From Tenebrio molitor (lineage: Eukaryota; Arthropoda; Insecta; Coleoptera; Tenebrionidae): a stretch of 64,000 bases of DNA. The stretch spans positions 9,176,001-9,240,000 of the forward strand of contig NC_091054.1 of the NCBI RefSeq assembly GCF_963966145.1, read 5' to 3'. Position numbers and translations under genes: made by a program. The notes beneath the pieces are model-generated. The model did not search any database and had not been told where the DNA came from. It worked only from the letters and a program-made list of their open reading frames with translations. Positions within the stretch are counted from its first letter, which is position 1. Each line of letters opens with the position of its first letter. Of the stretch, positions 11,981 through 24,799 are shown in pieces.

Positions 11981-12146
11981 AGGGCCAGTTTATAGAAAGA
12001 GAATTAAATATTTAATTCGAATTAAATTTTAATGCGCCATTAACCCATGAATCCGAAACTTCGATTGGTTCAATGTGATCACGTGTTTAGTTAATCTCGC
12101 ATTTGATTACGATTAACTTAATTTCGCTTCTGTAAACTGGCCCCTA
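11981..12146. mobile_element. Small MITE next to the mariner-like element
   Basis: AGGGCCAGTTTATAGAA on the left is inverted at the right end (TTCTGTAAACTGGCCCCT). It is about 166 bp and non-coding. Confidence 0.6.
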
Positions 12147-12162
12147 ATTTTTTTATCAAATA

Positions 12163-13789
12163 CAGGGTGACTGACGAAAAACCTTTGATGCTGTATCTTG
12201 CTTATTTTTTATCCGATTTGAATAAATGACACATCAAATGAAATAATTTTGAAAACACTTCAACACCAACTAAATAAAAAATATATATTACGTCCAGTTT
12301 TTGACAGATGAACATCAGATTCTTTTTTTCAAATAGCACTGTACATTTTTTTTTAATTCAATATTGTAGAGATTTGTCTTTTGAATATAAAAATGCAAAG
12401 AACTACACCCATTCATTAAACAAAAGTCAAGAAATTAAAGAGTAAATGTACAAAATTTAAAAATCAAGTGACCAAAATAAACAAGAGAGAAGTTTGTTCT
12501 AAATGCTCGAAATGACTAAGTGAACTCTGAGTATTCATTTGTCAAAACAGTTTGATAATAATAATATTATAATGTTGCTGTGGAAGAAAATTTCCAAAGA
12601 CGATTTAGTGTTAACCTGTGGTGTGGCATTTTTGGAGATAGAATGGACTAGTGGGTCCCTTTTTTATTGATAGCAGTCTCAATCAAACAAAATATCATAT
12701 TATTTATTATCAAACGAAATAATCAATTTTCTGAAATCATCTGAAGTCTCAGGTTTTGCCACTGAAATGGCTTGCAAACGCAAACATAGCAAATATAGTT
12801 CAATCATTTCGTCAAACTACGTGTTTAAAGGTTTAGCATTTGAAACCTTAGGCCCTTGGTGCAAAGAAGCCATCGATTTCATTAATGTCATCGGAAACCG
12901 ACTTATCGCGGAATCAGGCGATTCAAAATCAAAGAAATTCCTTTTCGAGAGGATTTCCCTTGCCATTCAACGTGGAAACGCTGCAAGCATTCGAGGCACT
13001 TTTCCAGATTCCGCAATATTATCGGAAATTTTTGTATTATAAAACAAAAATGTTTATGTAATTATGTTATACTTAATATAATATTTTCTGGATGAGATAC
13101 CATTAGCAGTGTTGAATAGAGTCGTGTTTCATCAGGACGGCGCCATATCACATAATGCAGGAATGCATTTTGTATTTTTAAATCATTTAAATCATTTTGG
13201 TGAACGACGAATGGGTGCTCATGGAGCTATTCGATGGCCCACTAGATCCCCAGATTTGAATCCATTGGATTTCTTTATATTCATTTGAAACTTTCGAGAC
13301 AATGTTTATTTGACCCCATCAGGTACCCAAAAAGAGTTGAGAAAAAAGATAGTGCGAGTATGTCAGGAAAAACCCCGAAATTTTTTACTGAATGCAAAGG
13401 TGGGCACTTCTAGAAGGTATCGACAGTGTCTGCAACAGCATTGAGGAAATTTTGAGCAACTAGAATAGATTTTGTATTGTTTACAAATTTGATTACTTCA
13501 TTTTTGATTTTCAATTTTTTTCATTTAAAATACATTTTTTGTTTTTTCTTTTAATGTAAGAATATTCAGAAGAAGATTCTTTATAAGAACGAATAAAAAA
13601 ATATATAGAGTGTAATTTGAAAAAAAAAAAAGTTGGCTATCGTCTGTCAAAAAATAGATGTCGAAAAAAATATTGAATAGGATAATAGTGTTTTTCGGAC
13701 TATTTCATTTGATGTGTCATTTATTCAAATCGGATACAGAAACAGAATATGTAAGATACAGCGTCAAAGGTTTTTCGTCAGTCACCCTG
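12163..13789 (+). mobile_element. Mariner-like DNA transposon, inactive, interrupted
   Basis: Terminal inverted repeats of roughly 80-90 bp start CAGGGTGACTGACGAAAAAC, with TA target duplications at 12,161-12,162 and 13,790-13,791. Remnants of a transposase read on the + strand before (about 12,565-12,725) and after (about 13,083-13,465) an inserted retrotransposon piece. Recognisable blocks are R-R-F-S-V-N-L-W-C-G-I-F-G-D, then F-H-Q-D-G-A-x2-H-N, then W-P-T-R-S-P-D-L-N-P-L-D-F-F. The latter two are the catalytic DDE motifs of IS630/Tc1/mariner enzymes. Stops and frame breaks show that it is dead. Confidence 0.8.
12734..13082 (+). mobile_element. 5'-truncated copy of the REL-type non-LTR retrotransposon
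   Basis: The 349 bp match the 3' end of the element at 56,823-59,799. They encode its last 102 codons in frame, without damage, up to the same stop. The 8-bp repeat ATTTTCTG flanks the insert (12,726-12,733 and 13,083-13,090), the trace of target-primed insertion into the mariner-like transposon. Confidence 0.8.
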
Positions 13790-14023
13790 TATAAACAATC
13801 AGGTCATGTTATTTTTGGGAAGATTAATTCCAGAATACAAACTTAACGTTAATTATTTATTTATAATACATATTTACAGTTATTAAAAACACAATTATTA
13901 AAAACAATTTGAAAATCTGACAGGAGTAGTATGCAATTTTAATCACTTTTGACAGATTACAGAGTAGCAGGACGTTTTAACCGCGATTTTGATTGGATGA
14001 ACTCAAGTGCACGGTTGATGTAA

Positions 14024-14345
14024 CGGGCCTTCAAATAAATTTATATTTAGAGCAACCTATGGAAATCAATTGTTTGCAACATTTTTCCAGCGTAGAAAAT
14101 GACACAAGGAACGTCTGACATTTTAACGAAATAAAATTAGGTTAGAAAATATTTTTAATTTTTGTAGTGCGTTCTCCCTATTCCCCCTCCACGGAATATG
14201 ACAATATGAAATTGGGAAAAAGCTTACCGTGTAACCTGTGTAACTCCGGAGAATAATTGGTTACCTAAAAAAATTACTTTACACTGTTAACAGAATTAGA
14301 ATGTCGTCTACGCCTACTCTAAATATATATTTATTTGAAGGTCCG
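14024..14345. mobile_element. MITE with 28-bp inverted ends
   Basis: CGGGCCTTCAAATAAATTTA at the left is inverted at the right end (14,318-14,345). The interior is AT-rich and non-coding. Confidence 0.65.
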
Positions 14346-15139
14346 ATATATGGGAATTAATCAGTAGAATTTTTAATTTCTTCGTAAAACTTGCGTGCGG
14401 TAGGTCCTTTAAATGACTTGAAAGAACATATAATGGATAAAATAAAAGAACAGTTAATAATGGAGAGTTAGTCTTGTTTATATTTTAAAGGAAAGCTGTA
14501 ATTTATGATATGTACTAACAATAATGTTGTCAAATTTATAACATATTTCGTTACACAGTTGAATGAGTTTTGATTTATAACGTCCCATTCAATACATTCA
14601 TTAACATTATAAAGTGTAAATAAAGCATGATTAGTGATCGGTCTGTAATATGTCAGTTTGAAGTTTACATTGTTCATTGATCCACAAACGCAAAACCAGA
14701 ATGATCAGATAAATGTGGATGTTGCCCAAGCAACCATCTCTTCTAATCTCTTGAAATACAATCTGGTGAAGAGCAAATGACTAAAGCAATATTTTTATTC
14801 ATATAATTTGAAGTCTCCAGTGTGAACTTTAATCCGGCCTGAACGCCGTGTCACCGAGTGTGTCGAGGGCGAAAACAGAACACCATTGTCAATTTATAAT
14901 TTTTGTTCCAAATAGATCTCAAATGTTGTTTCTATTTGTTCCTTTTTAAATATAAATAATAATGAAGTTAAGCAGTCTCGGACGCGGTCAGTGTGCTTGG
15001 AAAAACCGTTTCGTAATAGCTCTATTACTTGATTTCGGTATTGTCAGGAATGCGTAATGCGTAATGTCGTATAAACAACCCCGACGTGGATATCATGTGT
15101 ACAAAGTAAATGTAGAGTACCTAAAGCAAATGGAATTAT

Positions 15140-15511
15140 TAAAGTCCATTCAAAAATCAAAAAACCACCACCTGTTGCTTTAGGTTGGTAAAATTTAAAA
15201 AACCCTAGGTAGATATTTTTTCATACTAGGTATGTTGGTAACTATAAATTATGACATTTATTTGATTCAAAATAAAATTCAATTGCTTTGAATTCCGTTC
15301 ATATTGTTTTATTAGCAGCACGTTTCATTTATTTATTGATTCTTATTATTTTTACTTAAACATGCCCAGAAAAACAAGACATTTACCTAATAAACACTTA
15401 ACCTCAAAATTACAATTCTCACCACTTTTACACTAAACAGCGTTGCCGATAGTACCTAAGTATCGAGGAAACTGCGACGTTGGTGTTTTTTTGATTTTTG
15501 AATGGACTTTA
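15140..15511. mobile_element. MITE, family 4, copy 1
   Basis: The ends are TAAAGTCCATTCAAAAATCA and its inverse. ATTAT flanks both sides, as expected for a target duplication. A second copy in opposite orientation lies at 18,440-18,793 with closely similar internal sequence. Confidence 0.75.
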
Positions 15512-18439
15512 ATTATGATTATTTGATAGAAATGTTGTTAATAAATAAATAAATCCGGCCTCGATACCGTATCCCCCGCGCATATGATTTGCAAAGTAAT
15601 TCTCTTTGATAAAATGCGCTGTTGCTGGTTTTTTCTTTAGAGAACCCCAAAAAGCAATCTGTGTAAACTTTTGTGAAAACTGTATCGCGTCCGCCTAATC
15701 AGACTAGTTCCGTATGTGCCATAACTCCAAATAAGCGACCGGAAGCACCGCCATAGCGATTTTATTACACGCATAAATTCCGGTGTATGACGGCCACCGG
15801 ATTATTTATACAGCGTGTTACGGCAGGCTCCATTTCAATTAGAAACTAATTTAATTACCTCGAGTCCTGTCTAAATCCGTTCGTCACTTTCCTCCAATCA
15901 TTTTCAGCTTCCCGGACCGTGGTGCACTTTTCCGCGCGAACTCCACCCGTTCCGACTCAACTCCGCATTCTTACATTCACATAATCGCCCTTTGAGTATC
16001 CTGTTTGCCTTCTGGGCCGCCGAAGCGATCGGAAAATTACGCGGGAGACTCCGCTAATATCATTTTTGGCGTGAAAATGAGATGAAAACTCACCCGACTC
16101 CGGGCACGCGTTTTCGCCGGATCCGTGGGGCACTTGATTTTCGCCGATCGAAAACATTCGCTATTTCGGCAACCTCCATAATTGATTCGACGTTTACTCC
16201 CGTTGCAAATTTACATGATTTCCTGAAATCATCGCCTCTCGCCAAACTCGAATTACGTCCTTCAGTCTTTCAGGCGTCCTGATTTAATTACAACGACGAC
16301 TAATCCAATCAACTGGCGAAAATATCTTCGACCGATGCGCGTCAAAATCGATCCGGAAAATATTTCTCGTGGGGGGCACACGCGGAGTCTGTCGTTGGCG
16401 ATTTGCAAGCGGAAACGCTACGCGTTTACATAATTGTGTTTTATTCCTGCAACTGGAAATTACGGTTGCCACCAGCTGTTATTAAAATTTTCAGGTAATC
16501 TGAAATTCTGATCGTGTTCGCTGGGGGCAAAGTACCCCCCGAAAGGGTGTTTTCGCCGGGAACAAATTAGAAAAATCCATGCAAAAACTACACGAGATGT
16601 GCTTGAAATTATTTTCGAATGATTTATTCCTGCTCGGAGAGGCTGCACGACGACACAAAATGACAACTACAATGTTCAGGCTGCACGCAGCATATTTTGC
16701 AGTGTATGTGGTGAGCAGTGGCGGCTCGTGTGTAAAAAATTTGGGTTCCAGATGCTTCCTAATTTCTAAAACCTCAAGTAAAAACAATCTTCACGTCTGT
16801 CAGTCTCAGGAAGTTCACGAATAGTTAAAACAGATTTATTTCAGCTATAGACAGCGAGTGAAACCAGCAACATTTTTTACTACAGATAACTGTTGATTCT
16901 ACAATTGAATTCAGTAAAATATACCTACCAACTTCCTTATCAATTAGATATTTTACTAAAATGGAAGACTTTTTTGGGAAATGCAAAACCTGCTTGTTCG
17001 CAAAGAATTGTTGCGCCACTGCCAAGCGAATTCCACCGAAAAAATATTCCATCAATTTTTAATTAAGTGAAAACCGAAAGTGAGCCACCGAAACCCGTCG
17101 AAATTTTTTATGGTCAACAATCGCCATTTAAGGACTTTACAAAAGCGGTGCCTTTTTCAGTAACATATTTCCGAGCGGTGGCAACTGACAGGCTTTGTTT
17201 ATGAGCACCGCATCCCTGAAAAAGGAGTCTGAAACCGTCTGGAACAGAAGTAACTGCTAACTTTGCCTTTGACGCTCCTTACGACGCTGTTTGTTTAAGA
17301 TATACGTGACGTCACGTGACATCCCTGAAAAAATAAACCTCGCCTGAAATATCCGGCCAGCGCTGAATATTCAATTTGACCGGAACAGCAATTCGGGCGA
17401 TGCAAATTAGAGTAATTTCGGAAATTATCGTTCGCATTTGTTTCAGATTTATTCCTCTAATATCGTGTAATTGGTGGGATCCCGAAACGCCCCGTTTAAT
17501 AAAGAGGAAACAAATGAATTCCCACTTTTCATGAAACTCCGCTGAAACCGAAGCCCAACAAAAATCCATCTCGACACGAATGTTATTTTTTGGATGACCC
17601 CGAGATTCAAAAAATCGTTGGTCCTTTCATGCAGTCGAAATAATCTGAATCCCGTTCCGGGCTAATCCCCGCGAACGGCATTAACTCGTGACAGGTCCCG
17701 GAGTGGGACAATGCGGGCCGGCCCTGTCCCGGATTAGGCGATCTTTGAGTTCCGGTGGATTCCTAACGCAAATTTCTCGCCCCGACTGAGGCTTTCACCG
17801 GAGCCTGTGCCACAAACAAACGCAGGAAACCGAAATGAAGATTAATTTTCCGTCCACGTTAATGTGGATTTCGGCAGAAATTGCCGCGTCCGGGGGCGGC
17901 GAAGCCGCTCAACCCTGAACTATCCGAAATCGGCGATTAATCGTTTCCGATTTTTCCAGAGTGGCGGTTCAATTCGTAGCGTAGATTGGGGCCGGTCGCT
18001 TCCAGATGCAACAGAGGGAGAACTACATGGAGGTAAATATTTATACAGTGTGTTCGGTGTCTTGGGAGCGAAAACAAATGTGTTGGCTAGATAAACTGGG
18101 GATTGCTGGGAAGGGTGCATCGAGGGGGGGAGCCGCAGGTGCTTTGCACAAAAAATTCAATTCAATTGCACTCTATCAAAGTACAACGTGATCAAGAATG
18201 ACTGAATCTGTTGGTAACAATGAAAATTTGAATGATTTTGGTACCACTGTAACCCAAACGCATTTCCGGTTGTCAGCTTTGACAGCCAAATTTGACATTT
18301 ACCATCAAAGGTTAATTTTTGTAAACATAACCAACATAACCTAATTTTTTTTAATGTGTCAAGCTAAAACATCCGGTTAGTGCCAATTGTGAGACAAAAA
18401 AATACCAATATTTTTCAACTGTTTCCTTGCCAACAGACT
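15512..18439. other. GC-richer intergenic block without a recognised gene
   Basis: Composition from about 15,640 to 18,150 is closer to balanced than that of the flanks. Overlapping short frames at 15,957-16,824 and 17,312-18,191 occur on both strands without domains or splice logic. It may hold regulatory or intronic DNA of a gene outside the window; this is a guess. Confidence 0.3.
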
Positions 18440-18793
18440 TAAAGTCTATTCAAAAATCAAAAAACCACCTCGATAATTACTATCGGCAACGCTGTTCAGT
18501 GTAAAATTTGGTGAGAATAGTAATTTTGAGGTTAAGTGTTTATTAAATGTCTTGTTTTTCTGGGCAAGTTTAAGTAAAAATAATAAGAATAATAAAAATA
18601 ATAAATAAATGAAACGTGCTGCTAATAAAACAATATGAACGGAATTCAAAGCAATTGAATTTTATTTTGAATCAAATAAATGTCATATTTTATAGTTACC
18701 AACATAGTATGAAAAAATATCTACCTAGGGTTTTTTAAATTTTACCTACATAAAGCAACAGGTGGTGGTTTTTTGATTTTTGAATGGACTTTA
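18440..18793. mobile_element. MITE, family 4, copy 2
   Basis: Inverted copy of the element at 15,140-15,511 with the same ends. The interior includes the shared stretch from 'aacgctgttcagtgtaaaa' to 'ctacctagggtttttt'. Confidence 0.75.
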
Positions 18794-19084
18794 GTCATTG
18801 TTCATCACGCTGTAGACTACCGCCACTGATAGAATGCCGTTTTTTAAATATCCTTAGATAACAAAATCCCCAAACCACAACATTAAAATATTAACAAAAA
18901 GCGAATTTTTGCGACCTTACCAGGTAAGTTGGTAACATTGGTACATGTTACTCGAACGTTTTGGCGAAATGAGGTAAGTAAGGGGAAGCGTCTGTGACGT
19001 CATCATTTTGCGTCATTAATGATACCACATCTTACTACGCTCGGAGTGTGGTTCTGCTTGGTAAGATTCGAAAGGACGTACTAA

Positions 19085-20499
19085 AGTCTATTTTTTCCTG
19101 GTAGGCGCGTGCGTGCGCATCTCCGAAAGGTAGAATCACATAGCTAAGATTTTTAGCAGGATGCAGGAATTGTTAGTATTTTTGGTTGCATATTATTTAG
19201 GGGGATCAGTATTTGTGGTTGCAGATTAAAACTCATGTTTATGATTTAATTTTTGTATAATTTGTAAAATGTAAACAAAAAAGTTTATGAATCAACTCGT
19301 GGAAAAATTGATAACAAATATTATATGTACAACATTTTTTTATTTTATACTCACAGGAGTTAAATTGGGTACAAAACAACTCGATACTTTTGGATTCAAT
19401 CGTTAATTTAAAAAAAAAAAAAAAAAATAATCAACAATAATCACCTAAAAAAAATTACAGTGACATCGACAATAATTGTCAGTTCACATGAAAGCGGCAA
19501 AAATTTCATAACATGGACAAGGCCTGCTTCGACTACAATCATTTCTAATAACCAGAAAAGGTCTCCCTTCTTGGCGTATTTTTTTTATTTCCCGTAAATA
19601 TCTTCTTCGCCAAGATATGTCTTCTCTTTCTATTAACAGGCTTTTTCTGTTTCGTTATTTGTGCTATTTGAAATAAACATAGATTTCAATGTTTTATAGT
19701 TAATTGAAAACAATGTATGTACTTACTTGAATTTTAATTCGTGTAAAACATTATAAAGCTTAGAACGACTGATGTTTGGAATTTCTTCATTGTTTTGCAC
19801 TTCCCTGTACACAGCATCAATTGTAGGAATTCTGTTTGCAGAGAAAAATGAGTGCACTGTTTTTCGAATGAGATATTTTTGATGTTCATCCATTTCCTAT
19901 CAGGTTTCTTCAGTGCCTGTAATTGCCCACACTTCTTTTCTTCCGCCAAGTATCATTGTGTTGAACCTTCAACACAAAGTAATTAAGCTGTGATACAACA
20001 AAAAAAACCTCAGAAATCAATACCAGTATAATCTGCAGTTTTTTCCATTTGAGCCGTCTTGGTTAACTCGGCAAAATTCTTGGAGATCCCACGAAATACT
20101 TAAACGATCATTTCTTTCTCGGCTTGTGAGAAATTTGCTATAAATATGCATTAATAAAAAACTGTTACTTGATGTTAGCATAAATCAAACTTACGCCGTT
20201 TGGTGATCGAAATTAAGACATCTTGTTGACATATAAAAACTTCTTAACCTCTAAGAACTAAGAACTGTTTTTTTAATAAATAAACGGACACAACACAAAA
20301 TACGCACAAAACACGAAAGGAAAACTAAGACACGATGAAACAAAAATGGCAGCTTGGACCTGATTGACAGTACAGAACACTGTAATATTGCACATTTCTC
20401 TAGTGTAAGTAGAAAAATAAAGTAACCAATAGGAAAGTCGCATTTCGTTGCAGGATTTTGTAAATGCGCACGCACGCGCCTACCAGGAAAAAATAGACT
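19085..20499. mobile_element. DNA transposon (inner), nested
   Basis: The ends are AGTCTATTTTTTCCTGGTAG and the exact inverse at 20,466-20,499, continuing into a GCGCGTGCGTGCGCA tract, so the inverted repeats run to about 35 bp. Short frames on the - strand (19,734-19,949, 20,251-20,609) are not recognisable. It lies inside the 18,899-21,024 element. Confidence 0.65.
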
Positions 20500-20571
20500 A
20501 TAATAAGTGAGGTTGTATGGGTTGTTATTATGAAAAAAAAAATGACGTATTGACCACTTTTTAGTTTTATA

Positions 20572-20697
20572 ATGAGTGATGATGGTGAAATCGTGGAAGT
20601 AGCCCTCAATTATCGAGGCGAAGATGTTCCGGTTACACTATCGTACCAACATGCATTAAATTTATTAAACGGAATTGCCTCTATTGGAATCTTGTAG
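20572..20697 (+). CDS. 41-residue acidic open frame inside the outer transposon
   Basis: It starts MSDDGEIVEVALNY and ends NGIASIGIL. It is free of stops, starts with a clean ATG and is less repetitive than its surroundings, but it is short and has no known domain. It could be the first exon of a transposon gene, or chance. Confidence 0.2.
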   Translation: MSDDGEIVEVALNYRGEDVPVTLSYQHALNLLNGIASIGIL

Positions 20698-21024
20698 TGA
20701 TGTTCTTTTAATTTAACTGCATATATAATTTTTATTTTCTACATTTCGTGCAGAAGATGGATTATTAAAAATGTATTATCAAAAAATAAATTATTACAAA
20801 TCATTACCAATTCAAGATTATCCATTGATTCTGCAAACGAGTACGGATTAATCAGGTTATGTTTACAATTTGTCAAAAGCAAAGCACGGAAATGACATGT
20901 CTTACCAATCTAAACTTACCATTACGTTTTTGCGATTTGGGTTACCAGAAAGAAAATAGCGGAGTGGGGGAGTTACCACATAAAACCTTACCGCTACCTA
21001 TGGTAAGGTCGCAAAAATTCGCTT

Positions 21025-23352
21025 AAAGTATCATAGATGTGTTGGTAATATTTTGAAACATTCGCGCCACTGATTCTCATTGGTTGTTATGAAACCCACG
21101 CGAAAAATATTATATGACATTTCAAATTTGCAATTGTCAGTGCTGTCAAATAGTTTAAGCATTTAGATTTGCGGTTTTTCATCTTTAGAGCTTTGTTTTG
21201 CGTTTCTCTGTTTTAAAAGTTATTAGTTCTAATCGTGTTGCTGTTTTGATGTGTTCCATTGCGATTTTTTGTTGTTTGGATATTTTATTTTCAGTAGCCA
21301 GCTTTTTTCGGAAATTCGAAAATGTATTGTGGGTTGCATTTTTAATTCCGTCGGGGACATTATCACTCGTGAAATACCCTGTATTAATAAAACCTAACAT
21401 ACCTATTACTCCTACTATACTGAAGTTTTCTTTCGTCTTTCCTAAGTGCAAACTTGCAGAATAATAATAAAACATCATGTGTAAATCGACTCTTTTTTAA
21501 ATTTCGCGCCGGATCTATTTGTTGTAGCGTAGAGTGAACATTTTTAGTAACATTTATGTCAAGCAATCTATGAGTGGACAGAGTTTACCTAGTAACTATC
21601 AAAGGTGGTGACTTTTTGTTCTTATGTTGGTAATGAATGTGTTGGTCATTCTAGTGACAGTTCTGTGTTTGACAGTCGGCACCGGCGTACGCGATTAAAA
21701 GGGGGCGTGACAAACGTACATTCTTTGAATTAATTGAAATAAGAAACATGTTCCAGATGATGTCCATCTTGCTGTAAAGGAGACTGAACTTTTCCAGGGG
21801 TCCCAAACTAGCGATAAGCTTCAGCACCGTCTTGTTAAAACCCGCCGCCAAAAACCCGCGCGAAAATGCGCCAAGTCCCGCAGCATCCCGGCACAGCATC
21901 CCGTAGGCGTGATTCAGTCGTCGTTCGAGTGGCGCTTGGACAGGGCGTCGCGACGCCGCTGCGGAACCTCTCGTGCGCTCGTCCGAATTAATTTTTTTAA
22001 TAAGTTCACGTGACTCAGCTCGTTGCCGGACCGGAGGACGCCCCGGAATTGATGTAGCGGACGTGTCCCAAGGTAGGCTTGCAGGAATTTAAATTTCTCC
22101 AATTAGGCGCAGCTGTCGGAGTGACTTGTTGATTTGTTGGCGTTTTGCAGCGAATTCGATTTGTAATTTGCGCCGCAACGGAAATTTCCCAGTTTAGGAA
22201 TTCGCCCACCCGGAAAATTCCGATGCAAATTTTCCACCAGACTGAAATATTTTTCAGATTTCTTTTAATTTGTGGCTGATATTGACACTTGTCTAGGCCG
22301 GGGCTACTGGCAGTGCGCTTGACAGCTGTAAGTTTTGTGAAACTTTGTTCTAACACCAGGAGCGCTGATTTATTCGTGGCCGCCTGTAAATCACAAACTA
22401 CATTATTCCAAAAAGTATTTCGACGTTTACAAGCTAGTTGGGGATTTTATTTTTGGAACTAATTTATGTTCAGTTTTCGTGTACCAAACTGCGGTACGTT
22501 CATAAAATTTGCAACACTTCATTTGATGCAGCCGTGTATTTTCAGGCAGGGATCGTTCCAACTTCACTCCTCTGCCATAGCAGAGATAATTAAGGGCGCG
22601 TTATTTTGACCTGTGGCACTCGTGGGAATCGCATTTTTATTTTTACCCCCTGAACCTGAATTTCCGCATCGTTCTGTTGAAGTCTCGAAAAAGCTCCCGT
22701 CTGACGCTAAGCAGATCCTTCGCGCCAAGCTTTCAGTTGTTCAGTCACGCACTTTCATGATTTAAGGACTTTTAAATATTTAGACTCGCCGAACGGTTAT
22801 TTATCGTCGCGTTCTAAAATTAAAAACATCTCCACACCGCAACTTTGGGATTGTTCGGGAGAGGCGAAGAAAAATTTTCAGTCCAATTTCTTAGTTTTCA
22901 ACTTTGGCCAGCTCCGCATCGATTCTGGGCTGTCAGCACCTCTCGATTTTTCGCGAGGCTATTTTCGGCGACATTTTTCACTATTTTTCTAGCTCGCACC
23001 TGTCCCAGTGAAAATAGCGTCGAAAGTGTAAAAATAGCGCGGTGACAGGACTGGAATGGAATCGCGTAAAGGGCGGTCCTGGAAATCGAATCGTCGTAAC
23101 GAGCGCTCCTGAAGACCTGGCCGAAAGTGCTCCTTAAGTGTGTCGGATTGGTTCAGGACCTGCAAATTAGATATCCGGATGAAAGTCAAATTTGTAGAAT
23201 CCGAGTAATCGAATTGTTTGTCTTGGACTCCCGAGAGCTCGACCCGAACAGGACTTTCATTACGATCGCCATAATTCGATGGCCTCATCCTTTTTCCACC
23301 GTTCCATCCCCCCAATAAATTATTTACCCGACCCTCCACTCGATTTTTATCA
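21025..23352. other. Intergenic DNA, GC-richer after 21,650
   Basis: Frames at 21,185-21,478, 21,651-22,356 and 22,989-23,495 occur on both strands and overlap. None has a domain, a signal peptide with splice continuity, or a recognised motif. Confidence 0.3.
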
Positions 23353-24089
23353 GACGCTATCAAAACTAACCACGTGACCGTTTGACAACCGACACCTGTC
23401 AATCTCCCCCCACACTTTCCGCTCCTTGTTTCCTTATTTACGACCCTTGTTAGCTGTCCTTGCGGTGTGTCCTTGATCCTCGAACAAGGACCCAATCAGT
23501 CGTTAGCGAACGTCCTCGAGCCACGTCAAATTACCTCACTTGTTGCGTCTCAAAACAACCCAAATAAATGAAACAATAAAACTACAGCCCGCTCGGATAA
23601 ATCTAATCGCTGGACCGTCCCATTACGTTATTATCTTATCTGAGGGGCGCCATCTGGACGACGTCAGCGGGTTCGATCAACCTTCGCCAGCAATAATCTC
23701 TCCGATATTTCCTTAAGGGTGGTTTACGGCCACCGAAAGTGGACAAATAAAGCGAGGAGGTGCTTACGAAGCGACCAAATTGTTTCATCCGATAATGTTC
23801 GTCATCATCTTTGGATTTGAAGCCCGGAACAAGCGCTACAATTGCTTGTGGGCGGGGCTAAGAGGCTCAAGTGTGCGCCGATTCGTCGGCTGGGCCAGGA
23901 GTGGGGAGACACGCCCTAGACACACGTGCGCTTCGCGGTTGTGTTCCAGTCTTGAGCTTATTGCAAACTTGGCGGATTAAAATTGTTGTAAAATGAAGCT
24001 CTCACGTCAATAATTTGTTCACAAACTTTATATTCCGTGAGCAATCGCAGAAAAGTCTACTTCAGACACGTATGTGATTAACAGATTCT
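23353..24089. repeat. Tandem duplication, unit 1 (737 bp)
   Basis: Begins GACGCTATCAAAACTAACCA and runs to the start of unit 2. It contains CACGTG E-box sequences, the stretch 'gatcctcgaacaagga' and 'agtggggagacacgcc'. No coding frame is shared by both units. Confidence 0.75.
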
Positions 24090-24799
24090 CGACTCTATCA
24101 AAACTAACCACGTGACCGTTTGACAGCCGACACCTGTCCATCTCCCCTCACTTTCCCGTCCTTCTTTCCTTATTTCCGACCCTTGGTAGTTCCCCTTGCG
24201 GTGCGTCCTTGATCCTCGAACAAGGATCCAATCTTGTAGCGTCTCAAAACGACAGAAACAAATTCAATAATAATAAAACTTCAGTCCACTTGAAAAATCT
24301 AATCAGTGGATGCTTCGATTACGGTATTATCTTAGCAGGACGACGTCGAAAAATTTGATCAACCTTCGTCGATAATAATCCCTCCGATATTTCCTTAAGA
24401 ATGGTTTACGGCCAACCAAAATGACCAAATAAAACGAGGAGGTGCTTACGTAGCGGGCAAATTGTTTTATCCCATAATATTTACATTTTTGGGTTCGAAG
24501 CCTGGAACAAGCCCACGAAATGTTAGTGGGCGGGACTAAGTGGCTCACGTGTGCCGTGATTCGTCGGCTGAGAGAGTAGTGGGGAGACACGCCTCCGACA
24601 CACGTGCGCTTGGCGGTTGTGGTCCAGTCTTGAGGTTATTGCAAACCTGGCGAAATAAAATTGTTGCAAAGCGGATATGCGGAGGAGTGCTGTTCTAAAA
24701 GTGCTTGTTTTGGCGAAGCTCTCACTTCAAGTTTCGTCCTCGTCGAACAATCGCATAAAATTCGACTTCAGACACTTGACTGACAGATTCTCGTTTCGT
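24090..24799. repeat. Tandem duplication, unit 2
   Basis: Repeats unit 1 from GACTCTATCAAAACTAACCA through 'cagattctcg', with scattered substitutions and small indels. The two lie head to tail with no spacer. Confidence 0.75.

Larger units (their letters stand above)
18899..21024. mobile_element. DNA transposon (outer) of unknown superfamily
   Basis: Inverted ends AAGCGAATTTTTGCGACCTT at 18,899 and the reverse complement ending at 21,024 enclose 2.1 kb. A second inverted-repeat element sits inside. A 41-codon frame at 20,572-20,697 lies in the outer part. I found no transposase motif, so the class is left open. Confidence 0.6.

Noticed and set aside
22989..23495. 168-codon frame on the - strand
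   Set aside because: No domain and no splice partner, and it runs into the tandemly duplicated non-coding unit, whose second copy does not keep the frame.
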